Source: Metarhizium brunneum (taxonomy: Eukaryota > Ascomycota > Sordariomycetes > Hypocreales > Clavicipitaceae). From it: a DNA stretch of 64,000 bases. Below are positions 21,902 through 33,547 of the stretch, one piece after another. The stretch is from positions 1,426,001 through 1,490,000 of the forward strand of contig NC_089422.1 of NCBI RefSeq assembly GCF_013426205.1. The letters run 5' to 3'. Within the stretch, counting starts at the first letter, position 1. Every line of letters starts with the position of its first letter. A program made the position numbers and the translations under genes. The notes under the pieces are model-generated. The model did not search any database, was not told where the DNA came from, and saw only the letters and a list, made by a program, of their open reading frames with translations.

Positions 21902-24900
21902 TCAGTCCCTAAGATGCTGCCACCTCCCATTCGCAGGCTGCCCCAAAAACTGCATACCTGCTAGCACACCCGCGCCCTCGACATTTGTAGGAGCCGGGCT
22001 CGTGCCCCTGCTAGTCGAACCGCCCGCGCTGCCGTATGTCGCCCTCCCCGTTCTGGGACTCATCACGCCCATTCTTGGGCTCCGTGGCACGCTGACCTGT
22101 CGAGTCTCCCTGCGTCCATTTCTCAATGTCCGCAATTCTTCCTTGGTGTAGTCCAGTTCAAGCTCCCGCTCGCGAAGCTGCGTCCTCAGACCCTGAATCT
22201 GATGGAGATATGTCTTAATTGTGGCATCTGCCTGAATCTCGTGAACCTTGCCTAGTGTTTCTGGCGTCTTTTTGGACAGTTCGGCGACTTGTTCACTGAG
22301 GTCAGCGTTTTCGCCACGCAGGGCACTAGATGTGGCGGTTGCGTCTTGGTAGAGACTACGGGCGTAGTCGGCGTCCTTGTGGGCGTTTTCGAGACGTTTT
22401 TCCAGCATGGCGATTTTCCCGAGGGATTCTTGAAGGAGCGTTTGAGTTTTGGATAGGGGAGACGGTTCGTCTGGGTGGGAAGGGTCAGCAGTTAGGCGGG
22501 CAACGGTTGCTTCGAGGTCAGCAATCTTCTTTTGGGCCCTTTCCGCGTCTCGCTGAGCCGTTTCGTTGGCTTGGACAAGGTTGGACTCGGCCTTGCGGGT
22601 TTCTCGCTCAAATCTGATGCGGTCTTCTAGGGCCTCTCGTTGTGACGAGTACACCCTTGCGTTTGTCCTCTGATATTCCTTGATGCGGGCCTCGAGTCCG
22701 GAGATGAGACTTTTGTACTCTGCGTCTCTGTCTGCTGCCTCTAGTTGACGCTTGAGCTCATTGTTCTGAAGAAGTTAGCAAAGGAATTGTTCATTTCGTT
22801 AAAGCGTTAAGGCCCAAACGAGGTACGTTGGGAGGCCAAAAACATTTAACCAAATCAGGTACCTGGCTATCACGACGTATATTATAATATATTAGTATAG
22901 AGCGCGATGGCCAGGTACCTGATCTAGTGAAAGGCTTTTTGTCTCCCGTTGTAGATGTATGGATGAGCAGGAAATGGCTATTGGCCCAAATCCTTGAAAG
23001 ATACATCGCTGGAGCCTCAACTGCTTTAAAGGGTATACAGTGGGATCTCATACCTTCTCAGCCAAGACTTGTAAGACAGATATTGGCACGCTGATATGAA
23101 CATGAGAAGCCTTGAGGAGCGTGTTTTCGATGTTTGCAGAGTCTAGTAGTGCCTTTACATCATCGGGTACTGGGGCCTCGTTTGTCTGCACTGTCGACTG
23201 CCTGTGTGGCAAAATACGCATTCGCTTCACATCTTCATCATCAGAGTCATCCTATAAATTGTTAACGAAATTGTTTGTCATTGGATGTGAGGGGTTTAGC
23301 TTACAAGTTTGCGCTTCCGAGCATTCTCAAGCTCCGGTGTTCCCTCGACCGGCATCTGCGAACGTGACTGGGAGTTGAGATAGATATCCATCACGTCTTC
23401 GGGGACAGGTATAGGCTTCCAGGTTATTTCTTCGGTCTGTCCGTTCAAATAGTCGAGGAATAAGCTGGCAATCTCGTGCGGCTCTGAGTATCCACGGTCG
23501 GGGTCGCTCACAAGGTGTCTGGACCGCACTATCCCAGACATGAGGGCATTCTTCCTTTCCAAGGGTGTCAAATCATCGGAGATGTAGAGGTCGATGTGCT
23601 CAATAGAGTGTGTGGTGACCAATATCAACACCATTGGTGACCGCGCTTCTGGTATCTCTGGCTCCAGCTTCTTCTGAATTTCCGAGCCACCGAAGGAGTG
23701 ATCATATCCAATCACAATGTCAAAGTCATCTTCCTCAACATTCTTTCCTGGAAGAATAAGAGTAACCCTGGCTATAGATGTAAACTCACTTCTAGATTTA
23801 CCAATCTCTTCACAGACGCAGTTTATCTGTAGTGTCTCAGTTAGGCGGTAGAGGAGCCTGAGTAGATCAGTAGACCTGGCTACAATTAGAACTTCAGTAT
23901 CCTGGGTAAGCCCTTGCAGGAGTTCATATATAAAATTGAACTTGGGGTTCGCATCGTAGCAATATTTAATGAGCTGGTCAGAGGGTAAATCTTCAAGGGT
24001 GCTACCCACTGCATCCGGGGGATAGTCGCAGATATTGTGCAGCCGACTAAATACTTGGTCAATTTTCTGGACGAGAGTTTCGTCTGGCTCCACATAGTCC
24101 TCGCTATTGAATATGGCGCCAAACTGTGTTACCTCCCGCTTTGATTCGAGCAAGGTGTCATCATACAGTGGCCTCAGACTGGCCTGGAAAGGCAGTGTGA
24201 TTATATGCCTGAGTGTGATGGGTTCCTGAGATTCATCACCAGAATCATCGCTTGACTCCTGGTCTTGTTGAGGCTGTCCCATTGGGACAGACACGCCAGA
24301 GCTTCTCGTGGCGTTTGAGGAAAGGTTGTCGTGAGTAAGTAGTGACGGCATTAGAGGTAGAGGAGCAGCGAGATCGGGCTGTTTTGAGATGTCTGCTGGT
24401 GAGACTGTGGACAACTCAGGCTGAGGATTATGTAGCGCGTCCAGCATCATTGTGCTAGAGGCAGGTAAATCTGGATGTGCAAAGATTGCGTCAACGATAC
24501 TCTTCATTGAGACCACGGCAGAAATCCGGGAAACCAAGGGGGTGTCTAATGCTAGTTGCTCACTTTGAGGGCCTGCAGATTCATGTTCAGCAGACGAAGG
24601 CTGCTGGTCGTGGTCCTGGATACTTGGATTGGTAGCTGGGATCTCGGCAGGCGTAGAGTGTTCAGCAGAATGTTCTTCTAGAGGATGTGATGGGCCTTCA
24701 GCCATGACCTTATCCAAGTTGAGGATTTGGCTCAGCTCATCAACAGCTGATGGTTGTGGCGTCGGGTTCGCGGAGCTATGATTTTCCATTGCGATGGCGA
24801 AAGGAGGCTCGGGCGAAGATTGTGAATCAATTTTCGGAGGAGATAATGTGGGTGATGCGTGGGCTGTGTCGTGGCTGACAGAGAAGGCCCTTACGTGCGA

Positions 24901-26286
24901 GACGAACGGGTCGATTTGGAGCACCTGGGCGTCCTGGGACTCGCCCTGAGATTGGTCCCGAAATTCTGCAGCAAGATCAGTAGTCAGTGGGTGGGTGCTG
25001 GCCGAGTTTTGTTTGGTGTCTGACGGAGTCTCGACAACCACACTTTTATGGGGAGATTCTTGGCTAGAGATCGAACTCGAGGGAAGATTAAGTTCAGCTG
25101 CCACCACTTGGGAAAGAAACACGGGACTGATAGTGGGTATAGCAGCAAGATTCTTGTTTCCCTGGGGAGACTGAACAGATTGCGGTTTTGTTGCAGGTGC
25201 CCTTGGGTCGAAGTCTTGGCTTGCAACAAGGGACTGCGCTTCCTCCTGGGCAGGCTGATGAGACGGGATGTTGGAGTTGGATTGATCCCGGTCCCTCTTT
25301 TCCTCGTCCCTGTAATTGGAACTATCCCAGTGAGACGAAGTAGGCGGTTCCTCGTTGTGGCCAGCGCGCTGAGAAGAAGCCTGAGCCCAACTATAAATTT
25401 GAGGCTCGTGCTCAGATATTCCACCCTGTGAAGCTTGTAAGGATGGTGCAAGGCTAGTCACTTGCTTATCCTGCGTCCAGGTCTGTCTAGAAGGCTCTTG
25501 CGAATCAGGAATAGTTTGTCGGGAAAGCTGAGAGGCAAAGAGACTCCGCTCGTCTTGTTCTTCCAACTCAGCAATTGGCTGCGACGACTGGCTGCTGCTC
25601 TGGGTATTGTGTTGGCTAGCGTATTCTGACGTGTCAAAGTCCGACTTGATCTCGAGCTCAACAACAAGCTGTTGAGAGCGCGGAGCGTTCAAGCTTTGTT
25701 GCGTAAGACGGTCGAGGCCGTCAGGGTCGTCAAGGCTATCAGGAGATGATATAGATACAATAGATGGCACGGGTTCCTCTGATGGCGTGGCACTATGTGC
25801 GACTTTGGCAACCTTGGCAGGGCGATGTGTGTCGACGCCGTCGGAAGGAGACCGTCGTCGACGAGATGCGCCAGACGGGCCAGCTGTCTGGGGTCTCTGG
25901 AGATGTCGCCAGTTGGACGGTCGAGGCGGCTGGCTGTCCTGGCTATCTTGGGTCCGAACCTCAGTCGCTTCAGTGACGCGTGACCGCTTTCTCTGCTCCC
26001 ACTCGTTTCGGGCTGCGTCTGTAACTTCTCGGCTCTAAAGTGCCAGACAGATGGTTAGCGCTGTTCAAGGGAGCTTCTCGGTAGGACAACGGGAATATAC
26101 CCAGGTAGGGGAGTATGCTTCTCCTGTCTTCTGATTGTCGTCCCAGTCGACCAAATACTCTACACGGCCCTTTACAAGTCGCTCGTCGAGGATGTTCCTG
26201 ATTGTATACCAGTCGTTGTCGTCCGAGGTGTCGACGGTGCGCCGCGACTTCGATTTGCGAGGTTGAGGACGTCGTGGTCTGGGCAT
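21902..26286 (-). CDS. Chromodomain + HDA2/3-like + coiled-coil chromatin protein (CDP-2-like)
   Basis: Four exons on the minus strand: 26286-26101, 26034-23305, 23251-23054 and 22765-21902, encoding 1325 aa. Residues 27-80 form a chromodomain (WYTIRNILDERL, VEYLVDWDD, SPTW then SREVTDAARNEW), split by intron 1 at phase 0. Residues 80-660 are Gln/Ser-rich and probably disordered. Residues about 665-950 match the fold shared by yeast Hda2/Hda3 class II deacetylase subunits (LRHIITLPFQASLRPLYDD, FNFIYELLQGLTQDTEVLIVARS, DIVIGYDHSFGGSEIQ). Exon 4 is mostly long coiled coil, ending in an SPRMGVMSPRTGR-type tail. This order resembles the Neurospora CDP-2 component of the HP1/HDA-1 (HCHC) complex, so a role in tethering a histone deacetylase to H3K9-methylated chromatin is inferred. 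Intron 3 (22766-23053, 288 nt) is far longer than introns 1 and 2 (66 and 53 nt) and contains a foldback element. Confidence 0.88.
22826..22951. mobile_element. MITE-like foldback element, copy A, within intron 3 of the chromodomain gene
   Basis: A 126-bp unit flanked on both sides by TA (22824-22825, 22952-22953). The two halves are inverted repeats that align without gaps for about 45-50 bp. They include a perfect 14-bp match, ATCAGGTACCTGGC at 22854-22867 and its reverse complement at 22910-22923; the coordinates are exactly symmetric about the centre. The core (22877-22900) is AT-rich. There is no coding capacity. The structure fits a non-autonomous TA-target (Tc1/mariner-like) MITE; the superfamily assignment is inference. 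Confidence 0.75.
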
Positions 26287-27371
26287 TGACCTGAGTGTAA
26301 GCAGCCGTGCGGGCAGAATATGAGTTGCCCGACGGGCGGATATCCAACTTCCACGGCAAAGGAAACCGCACAGAGGTTCGCACAGAGACCAGGCGGCCGG
26401 CGGTTTGGTCTGGCGCAACGTGTGGATGCAGGGTCGATGTAAGTCGATCCGCGCAGCCCAAAGGCGAGGCTGAAGATGGAACTATCGGTAGCTCGACTGC
26501 ACCCCACGCTTGAAGACGGCTGTGTTGCCAGGGTTCACGCTGATCACGTGCTGGGCGAGCTGGTGCTTTCATTCGGCTTGTGTTTTCGACAACGGCAAAT
26601 ATTGGTATCCAGAAGCGAGTGATGATTTGAGAGTCTGTGATGAATCCTTTTCAACCGATGCTCGATTTCAAAGGTGGTTGAGGTGCATAGAGTGTGTTGT
26701 GCGTACAATGACGGAACACTGAATACAAGCACCAGCTCTTTCTTTGTCCTCTGGATCTGAACTTGCCTCACACACAGCAGCGACGGCAGCGCTCTGAACA
26801 ATCAAAGCAATACAGCCAGGTTGATTGTTTTTGTTACTCAGCGCCTATTTTAAGGATCGAATAATTAATATCGGTTTCTCATACAGCACCATTGTGAAAA
26901 CCGCTGCCGACCAACCCTCGTGCAGGGTAACTCAGCATTCGCGGGCTGCACCAACAAATGCAAACCTCCTGCAAACCCATTCCAAACCAAACAGGACGAC
27001 TATATACAAGAATGACATGCCCCGATTTCACTTCAACATAGACATCCATCAAAGTTGATCATATGTCCAGTGCACCATCTCAACAACTGGGGAAATCCCA
27101 TCGATCCAGGTCTAGTTCCACCCACGAGACCACCAACTTTCAGCCCCAGCTCAACACTCAAACTACACATCGAACGCACATTCGCCTCCAATACTCTTGA
27201 AACCACGTTGTCTGCCAAACCCGCACTGTGATGGACGTGGCACCCTCATTCATACATCGATACACAGTCCAATAAGCCCAACAGCAGGTTGCATGCATCA
27301 GCGACCGCGACTGTTCGAAGGCAGTTAAACTAGGCACAGGCCGTGAGCGACCAGCCCTCAGCAATCTTACA
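26287..27371. promoter_or_regulatory. Divergent promoter region between chromodomain gene and Rai1-like gene
   Basis: About 1.1 kb between two divergent start codons, with no credible ORF of its own. It must hold both promoters and 5' leaders. No specific factor site is claimed. Confidence 0.55.
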
Positions 27372-29029
27372 ATGTCGGCCACATTCTCAATACAGCCTAT
27401 TGGAAGGTTCACCGGGCAAAGCCACCCCGTGAAAAGGCCAAAGGTATTTTTCATTGTCACGTCCATCTGTGCCCGTCCGCCTAGCCCGGCTAACTCATCC
27501 AGGAATTTGCCTGCTTCTCATACGATGAGAACCATGAGTTTCGCCTCGATGACTCTTCGATGAAGTATTACTACACCCCTCAACTAGGAGCAGACCTGTC
27601 CAAGGGCTTCGAAAAATTCCAGAAACTAGATGACTCCGGAGACGAACATCTGGACAGCTTGCTAAAAACCATCTTGGCGCACGAAAGGGAGACCGGGAAG
27701 AAGATTGATGCGAATGTAGTTACGTGGCGGGGGATGATGACCAAGGTGCGTTTCTTTCCATATTCCGTTTTGTCCGTGTCTCCATGATAATGACGAGGCA
27801 GATTATGGCGGCGCTGTTTGAGCAACAAGATGGGTGTGTATCATGCTGTGCCATGTCTGAAAGCCAACTAACAGGCGTAGCTTTGAGATGAATGCCACTC
27901 TGTACCAGAATTGCATGTGCGTATCCCACCCTCAAGACCTAGGCACAGCAGCTCACAAAAATTAGCTTCATCGAAGAAAATAACGAATATAAACGCCAGT
28001 CGCGAGCCAAGGAAAACCATCGCGGCCCCCGACGCGGCCCGCCTTTAGAAGTCATGCAATATTGGGGTATCTCTCTCCCCCCTTTTCGTTTTCTCATCCT
28101 CCTCACGCAAGACTACAAAAACTCACCACCCCCCTCCCCTCCAGGCTATAAGTTTGAAACCCTTTCCACGCTGCCAAAAATATGGGCCGAAACATCAAGA
28201 GAATACATTGAAAATCGCGAGAATCAAATCGTCAACAACAAGGAACAATATTGCTCCGTCGTACGCACCGGCATCGGAAAGACCGTCCTCTGTCTAGGCG
28301 GCGAAGTAGATGCGAGCATGTTCTCCCCTCCCTGAACACATGTTCCCTCCCAAAAGAACACTACTCTAACGAGAAAACCAGTATGGGACTCCAAACCCCA
28401 ACCCGGCCAGCCGATAAACTGGGTCGAACTCAAAACCACAGCTGAGATACGCTCCGACCACGACATGGACAATTTCCATCGCAAGCTCATGAAGTTTTGG
28501 ATCCAGTCGTTCCTGCTGGGCGTCCCCAAGATAATCGTGGGTTTCCGCACAAGAGACGGCATCCTAATGGACGTCAAGGATATCGAGACGCACAACATTC
28601 CGCAAACGGTAAATTCGAGGCAAGGCGCGCGGTGGAATGCAGACATGTGTGTGAATTTTGCGGGCGAGTTCCTCGAATGTAAGCCCATGTCTTGCTCGTC
28701 TCTTCGGATGGTTCCCGCCCCCCAATCTCTTCCTCATCTTGTTAATCTTGTTTTATCCTGTCCTCTTCGAACCTTGAACTGTCACTGTTTCCCACACGGC
28801 AAAATCATCATCCATTGCAGTCATGAAAACTCGCTGACAGCCCCGGAATCGAACCACAGTTCTTCAAAGCACAATCAACGACGAGGGCGTCTGGCGCATA
28901 CGCCGCCACCCGGCCTCCCCCACAATCGAAGTCTTCAAAGTCGAAGAAACAGGCCACGGCAACATTCTCTCTGACGAATTCAAAAACTGGCGAATCAAGC
29001 TATCCCTCGGCCCGAGCACAGAACCCTAG
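27372..29029 (+). CDS. DXO/Rai1 family decapping nuclease, C-terminus interrupted by an in-frame TGA
   Basis: Rai1/DXO enzymes remove incomplete or non-canonical 5' caps from RNA and partner the exonuclease Rat1 in the nucleus. Eight exons: 27372-27443, 27503-27745, 27802-27833, 27881-27916, 27966-28066, 28145-28315, 28382-28678 and 28821-29029. The active-site pair E215-V-D217 and the E234-L-K236 motif are present, with WIQSFLLGVPKIIVGFR and the CVNFAGEFLE block following. Intron 6 starts with GC rather than GT (GCATGT at 28316); splicing there restores EVDAIWDSKP. In exon 8 the frame reads FMKTR then TGA (28835-28837). The same frame stays open for 63 codons to TAG at 29027-29029 and encodes the expected family C-terminus (GVWRIRR, EVFKVEETGHGNI, DEFKNWRIKL). 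The protein is therefore 322 aa if termination occurs, or about 386 aa in the uninterrupted family form. The catalytic motifs precede the stop, so the truncated protein might still work. Confidence 0.88.
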
Positions 29030-29736
29030 CCCTTGTGCGCCTCGATCTAGCAAGATGACTGTAGTCGTTGCCAATATCTACCCGCCGTCTTGTCGAAAAC
29101 AAACTCCCATATGTACAGTTGCGTCACACGATGTACAGGTACCTGAAAACGATTGAATGCGTTGAATGAATACCTAGGTACTCGTCTTGGTGTGCCCAAG
29201 ATTTGAATCAGAATATAAAAACATGACAAACACATCACAAGATGAATCATGGAATGAGGCAGAAATTGTGTGCAATCGATTTATTCACACATTCTACCTA
29301 GATCTACCTACAAATCCAAAGCACAAATTCCCAAATCCCCAACGCCATGCTCCGGTGGAATCCCATAAAACAGCAAGCAATATATCCACATTACCACCAA
29401 ACGGCAGCCATAGAACCTGCCATTTGTACATGGAACGTTGTCCATGCATGTTTGCATCCCGCATGTTTGTCCATGTCTAAAATGCATGCTGCAACCATTT
29501 TATGTTTTCCGAGCCGGGCTATGCAAAGTCGATGCAGTCGCGCTACTCAAATCATACACTCAAGGGTATTCATGCCAAAATGAAAGGGAAATAAGAAAAA
29601 GTGGAAAAGAAGCAAGCGGGCTGACAAACCAAAAAAAAAGTGCGAAACATCTTCATGCCCTGTATGAACAGGCGCATTTCATCCTCCATTGTCATGAATT
29701 AGTACGCCAGGCTGAATCTCAGCTGGCAAATATCGT
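29030..29736. other. Convergent intergenic region, Rai1-like and kinase 3' sides
   Basis: About 700 bp between two convergent genes, AT-rich. It contains a TACCTAGGTA palindrome at 29171-29180. No gene is seen. Confidence 0.65.
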
Positions 29737-31879
29737 TTATACAGCTGGCCAGCGAATGCGGAGGTTATCAGCCCATCGTTGATATAGAACATCAGACAAC
29801 TGTTTGCAGTGTTCCATGCCACTTAGTGCATCACGACCGGGATACTTTTCTTCTAGGAGGGACGACTTCTCCCTCTCAAGTTCCTTCTCTGTCAGACTGG
29901 TTCGAGGAGACTCGGCTTGGCGTCGACGGTGACTCTTAAGATGGGGATTGTTGGAACTGAGGATCAGCTTGGTAGGACTAGCTAGGGAAGGGGCAGAGCT
30001 CTTGACAATGACCGTTCCTAAGGGAGTTCCGTCGTCTGGAGCCTTTTGAATCGGCTGCCGTAGAAACGAGGAATTGAGCTTGTTGTCTTGTGACATGGAT
30101 GCAACGAGATTGCTCATGAGATGATATGCCCCCTCTGGGTCTACAGCATCCAGGGACGCAAAAGCGTCCGACAGTTTAGCAAGAGCCTCTCTCTTTTGCA
30201 TAGCAGATGTCTGAGCATGTAATTCAGCCAGAGTGGGTTCTACGGCCTTGTTGTACAGGCGTCTGCCGAGGATGGCTTCCTTGCCGTAAGGCTCGACAGG
30301 CGACGCAATACGGGGGGGAAGGTTCTCGTCGCAGAAAACATCATCGGGTGAGGATGGTCTTCCTATTTGGCCATTGGTTGAGCTGTCTGATGGAACACGC
30401 CGAAACAAACGCATAGTCGAACCCGAGTTTCCAAAAGACATGTCGGGCTGCAATGGCTTCTTGGGTGCGACTGTGGGACGCGGCGATCCGCTGGATCGGA
30501 TGGAGTTGGAATGGGCAAGTGATGGAGTGCGGCGAACGGTACACTTGCGCATCGTGCCAGTTGCCGGTGATGATGGACCAAGTGGCCCCTCGGCAATGTC
30601 GAGCTTGCGCAAACCTTCTTCACTGGCCAGCATCGACGAAGGCTTGCGATGTCTGATGGTTGGCCGCTTGGGCGGTGCGGGGGCAACCGACTTGACTGTA
30701 TCAAACACCCACTCTTGGTCTTCATCCTTTGGTGATATTGTTTGCAAGGTCTCTTGGTAGTAAATGGGATGCTTCTGACGATTCTGATTGGCCTCCCACA
30801 TTTGGCGGCGGGCAATGAGTTCCTGCAGAGCTTCAACTTTCCCAGCAGAACGAAGGAAACGGTGCTTCAATAAATCTCTTGCTGACGGCCGGCGCTCATA
30901 GTCCTTGGTGAGGCACTGGGCTACAAAGTCTTTAAAGTCTCGGCTAAAGTCGCCCTCGAGTCGTGGAGGTGCATTCTTGGGAATGTGGAAAAGAACCTTC
31001 ATGGGATGAATGTGACACAGCGGTGGCTCTCCGTTGGCCATCTCCATGGCGGTAATGCCCAGAGACCAAATGTCTGCCTTGAAGCTGTACCCGTCTTGCT
31101 GAATAACTTCTGGAGCCATCCAAAAGGGGGTACCGACAAAGGTGTTTCGCTGTGACTTGATGTTGGTCAATTGAGCGGCAACTCCAAAGTCTGCCAGCTT
31201 GACCTTGCCCGTTTCAGAGAGTAGCACATTGGCAGCTTTGATGTCTCGGTGAATCTTGCCCTCGGTGTGAAGATACTGAATGCCTAAAAGCAGCTCACGG
31301 CAAATAATGGCTATGTGTGTCTCGTCAAAGTTGGCAGGTTTCAACTGTTGAAGGCTTGATTAGTTGATTCAAACGACGCGCATGGGACACCGACAAGTAC
31401 TGTCAAACGCACCAGGTCTAGACAGGAACCACCCCCTAAGTACTCCATGACAATCCAAAGTTTATGTCCCCGAAGGAACGAGCCTCTATATTGTGTCACA
31501 TACGGACTGGAGCACGTGCTCAAGACGGCTATTTCCGCCTGGATATCTTGGATGTCATCATCGTTGGACTCGAGATCGATCTATGTATAGACGCACAATG
31601 TTAGCAATGGGACATGGCATGAGCTGTTTGCTTGTGCTTGCTCATCGTAGGGCTGGACGGGTACGTACGTGTTTGATGGCCACGGTCTCGCCTGTTGCCT
31701 TCTCGATGCCTTTATAGACGACACCGAAGCTTCCACCTATTTGGAGGTGCGCATTAGCTTTGATTGTAAAACATGGCGGCTGTTTGACACGGCGACCAGG
31801 TAGCCTGCTGGGAACGTTTGAACTCACGGCCAAGCTCCTCCAAGACCTGATAGTGCTCTGCAACACCCTCATCGGCCAT
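29737..31879 (-). CDS. Germinal-centre (Ste20/GCK) serine/threonine kinase
   Basis: Four exons: 31879-31828, 31736-31669, 31580-31413 and 31344-29737, encoding 631 aa. The kinase domain occupies about residues 10-260. The glycine loop G17-R-G19-S-F-G is created by the first splice (C+GT giving Arg18). The ATP-binding lysine is K39 (VAIK), the catalytic loop HRDIKAANV has D130, DFG is at 148-150, and the Ste20 signature GTPFWMAPEV follows. Residues after 260 are Ser/Pro-rich regulatory tail. The start MADEGVAEHYQVLEELG and the domain layout place it with the fungal GCK kinases related to Neurospora MST-1/SID-1 and Aspergillus SepL, which act in septation and polarity signalling upstream of NDR kinases. 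Which subtype cannot be decided without phylogeny. The Cyk3-like gene lies divergently across 1.7 kb. Confidence 0.93.
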
Positions 31880-33547
31880 TTTGTCTTGACGTCATGCAAT
31901 GTGCCGCTTCTCGAAATGGGCTGGAGCACGAGAAGGCCGATGCTGTGCCTGTAGACGAACCGTGGCGATCCGAATCGGCAATGCCTTGGAGCAGGAATCT
32001 CAGGCAACAGACACGAGGGCTGCGCGAGGGCGACAGATGCGGTAAATGTAAAGATATCGATGCCGTGACGGGGGAGAGGAGAATAAAGGGATGCGAGCCG
32101 GGTTGCGCGGCCAGATAATACTACCTGTAATCGGCCGGAATGGCTACCCAGGCGCAGACTTCGGAGCACCTGGCTGGCAGTTTGAGCCAGGGCGATGCCC
32201 GGTTTGCTTTAATGAGGTCGTTCGTTGTCTGGGACAGCGGCAGGGCTGGGCGGAGAGCTTGGACCTCTGCTTTGTTTACAAATCTCCTTTTTTGGATAGC
32301 TGCGACTGGGGTGGTTTGCCGGGGGTGGTTTTGGCGGCGGGGTGTCAGCTCGTCACGACGGGCAGGATAATAGAGAAAGTCGTCGAGAAGGCTAATAGTC
32401 GAGGGCTCCCTCCGTCTTTTGTCGCATCGTGACAAGGCCTGCAATGGTGTTGACAATTGCTATGGCCCAACGCGCAAAAGCCTCGTGTGGGCGCATCTGG
32501 ATTGTGCGTTGGAACGAAGCCAGCTTTAGAGCGTACTACAGGACGGCCGTCGCCCCAGCGGCCACCACGTCAAGTGGCGTCCCGGCAGGCTAGTATGAGA
32601 TGGTTGATGTTGCATCACACTCAGCTCATGGGCAATAATAAGTAATACTATAATGCCCCGTGGAACATACGGGGTGTGTGTGAATCTGCCCGAAGTTTGC
32701 GGGTAGTCGAGGTACTGACGACCGGTCATTGGCTGTCGTCGGCCTCCACGGGCCCAGTTCCCGATTTAGTGAGTGCAGAGTGCCGGGGCTCTGGGGCCTT
32801 AGCGCCTTGCTGCGTGGGAGGTGCATGTGCATCAATTGATGTCTGGTGGCTTAGTGGCGGCCTAGAGGCCCCTAGAGGCCCCTAGAGGCCAGTTGAGGGC
32901 CTGGTTGCTTTCGACCAGACCCCAGTGCCCCATTGAGGCGTGCGATATGCGTTGCCCCGGTTACTGCTGCCCCTCTGTTGTTCGAATGGCCTGCCGGGGC
33001 TTGACGTCTTGTGCAAGCTGTCGGGCGCCGCTGTTGCTGCCGCCGTTGCCCTGCTCCAAGCAAATAGACCAGTCGCTTGTCAAGCAACTGACCGACTGTT
33101 CTGGTCAAGTGACCGGCAGCGAGACCATACACAGCTGGTAGACACATAGTTTCATATCAAGAGCCATTTCTCATTGTTCAACGTCTTTTGCAAAGTTAGA
33201 TTGGCCACTAGCCCCCTAGCTTGGCATCTTCTTACCGGCTGTTTCCTGGTCCTTTCTCTCCCTGTTTTGTTCCTTCTTGACTTTGTCGTATCAAGTGACG
33301 ACCAGGACGACTATGCAGGGCGAAGGAGGAAACCATTCTCCTCGGCCCACCTGAACGACTTGTTGCTGCAACAAATATCACCTGCTCAGCATCCACGGAC
33401 CAACGCAGCACGAAATCTGCATGCAACACGGCGGCATCCCCGTCACCAATCGACGACAAACATTGCCTCGCATAGACCATTATCTGCCAACGTTGACGTG
33501 AAGTCCTCGGCTGCACGGCTTCGTTCCTTCCTCAACTTAGTTCCACG
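31880..33547. promoter_or_regulatory. Divergent promoter region between GCK kinase and Cyk3-like genes
   Basis: About 1.7 kb with no supported gene, holding the promoters and leaders of two divergent genes. It contains a 10-bp tandem repeat at 32861-32890. The stretch 33170-33547 is pyrimidine-rich and looks like the 5' leader of the Cyk3-like mRNA. Confidence 0.55.
32861..32890. repeat. Three perfect tandem copies of a 10-bp unit
   Basis: The decamer CCTAGAGGCC occurs three times head to tail, preceded by GG so that each unit sits in a near-palindromic GGCCTAGAGGCC context. It is in the divergent promoter region of the kinase and Cyk3-like genes. Confidence 0.9.

Noticed and set aside
23035..23045. 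TACAGTGGGA at the start of intron 3 of the chromodomain gene, matching the foldback terminus
   Set aside because: The similarity covers only about 10 bp and runs into the exon, so it is more likely coincidence with the splice donor region than a third element end.
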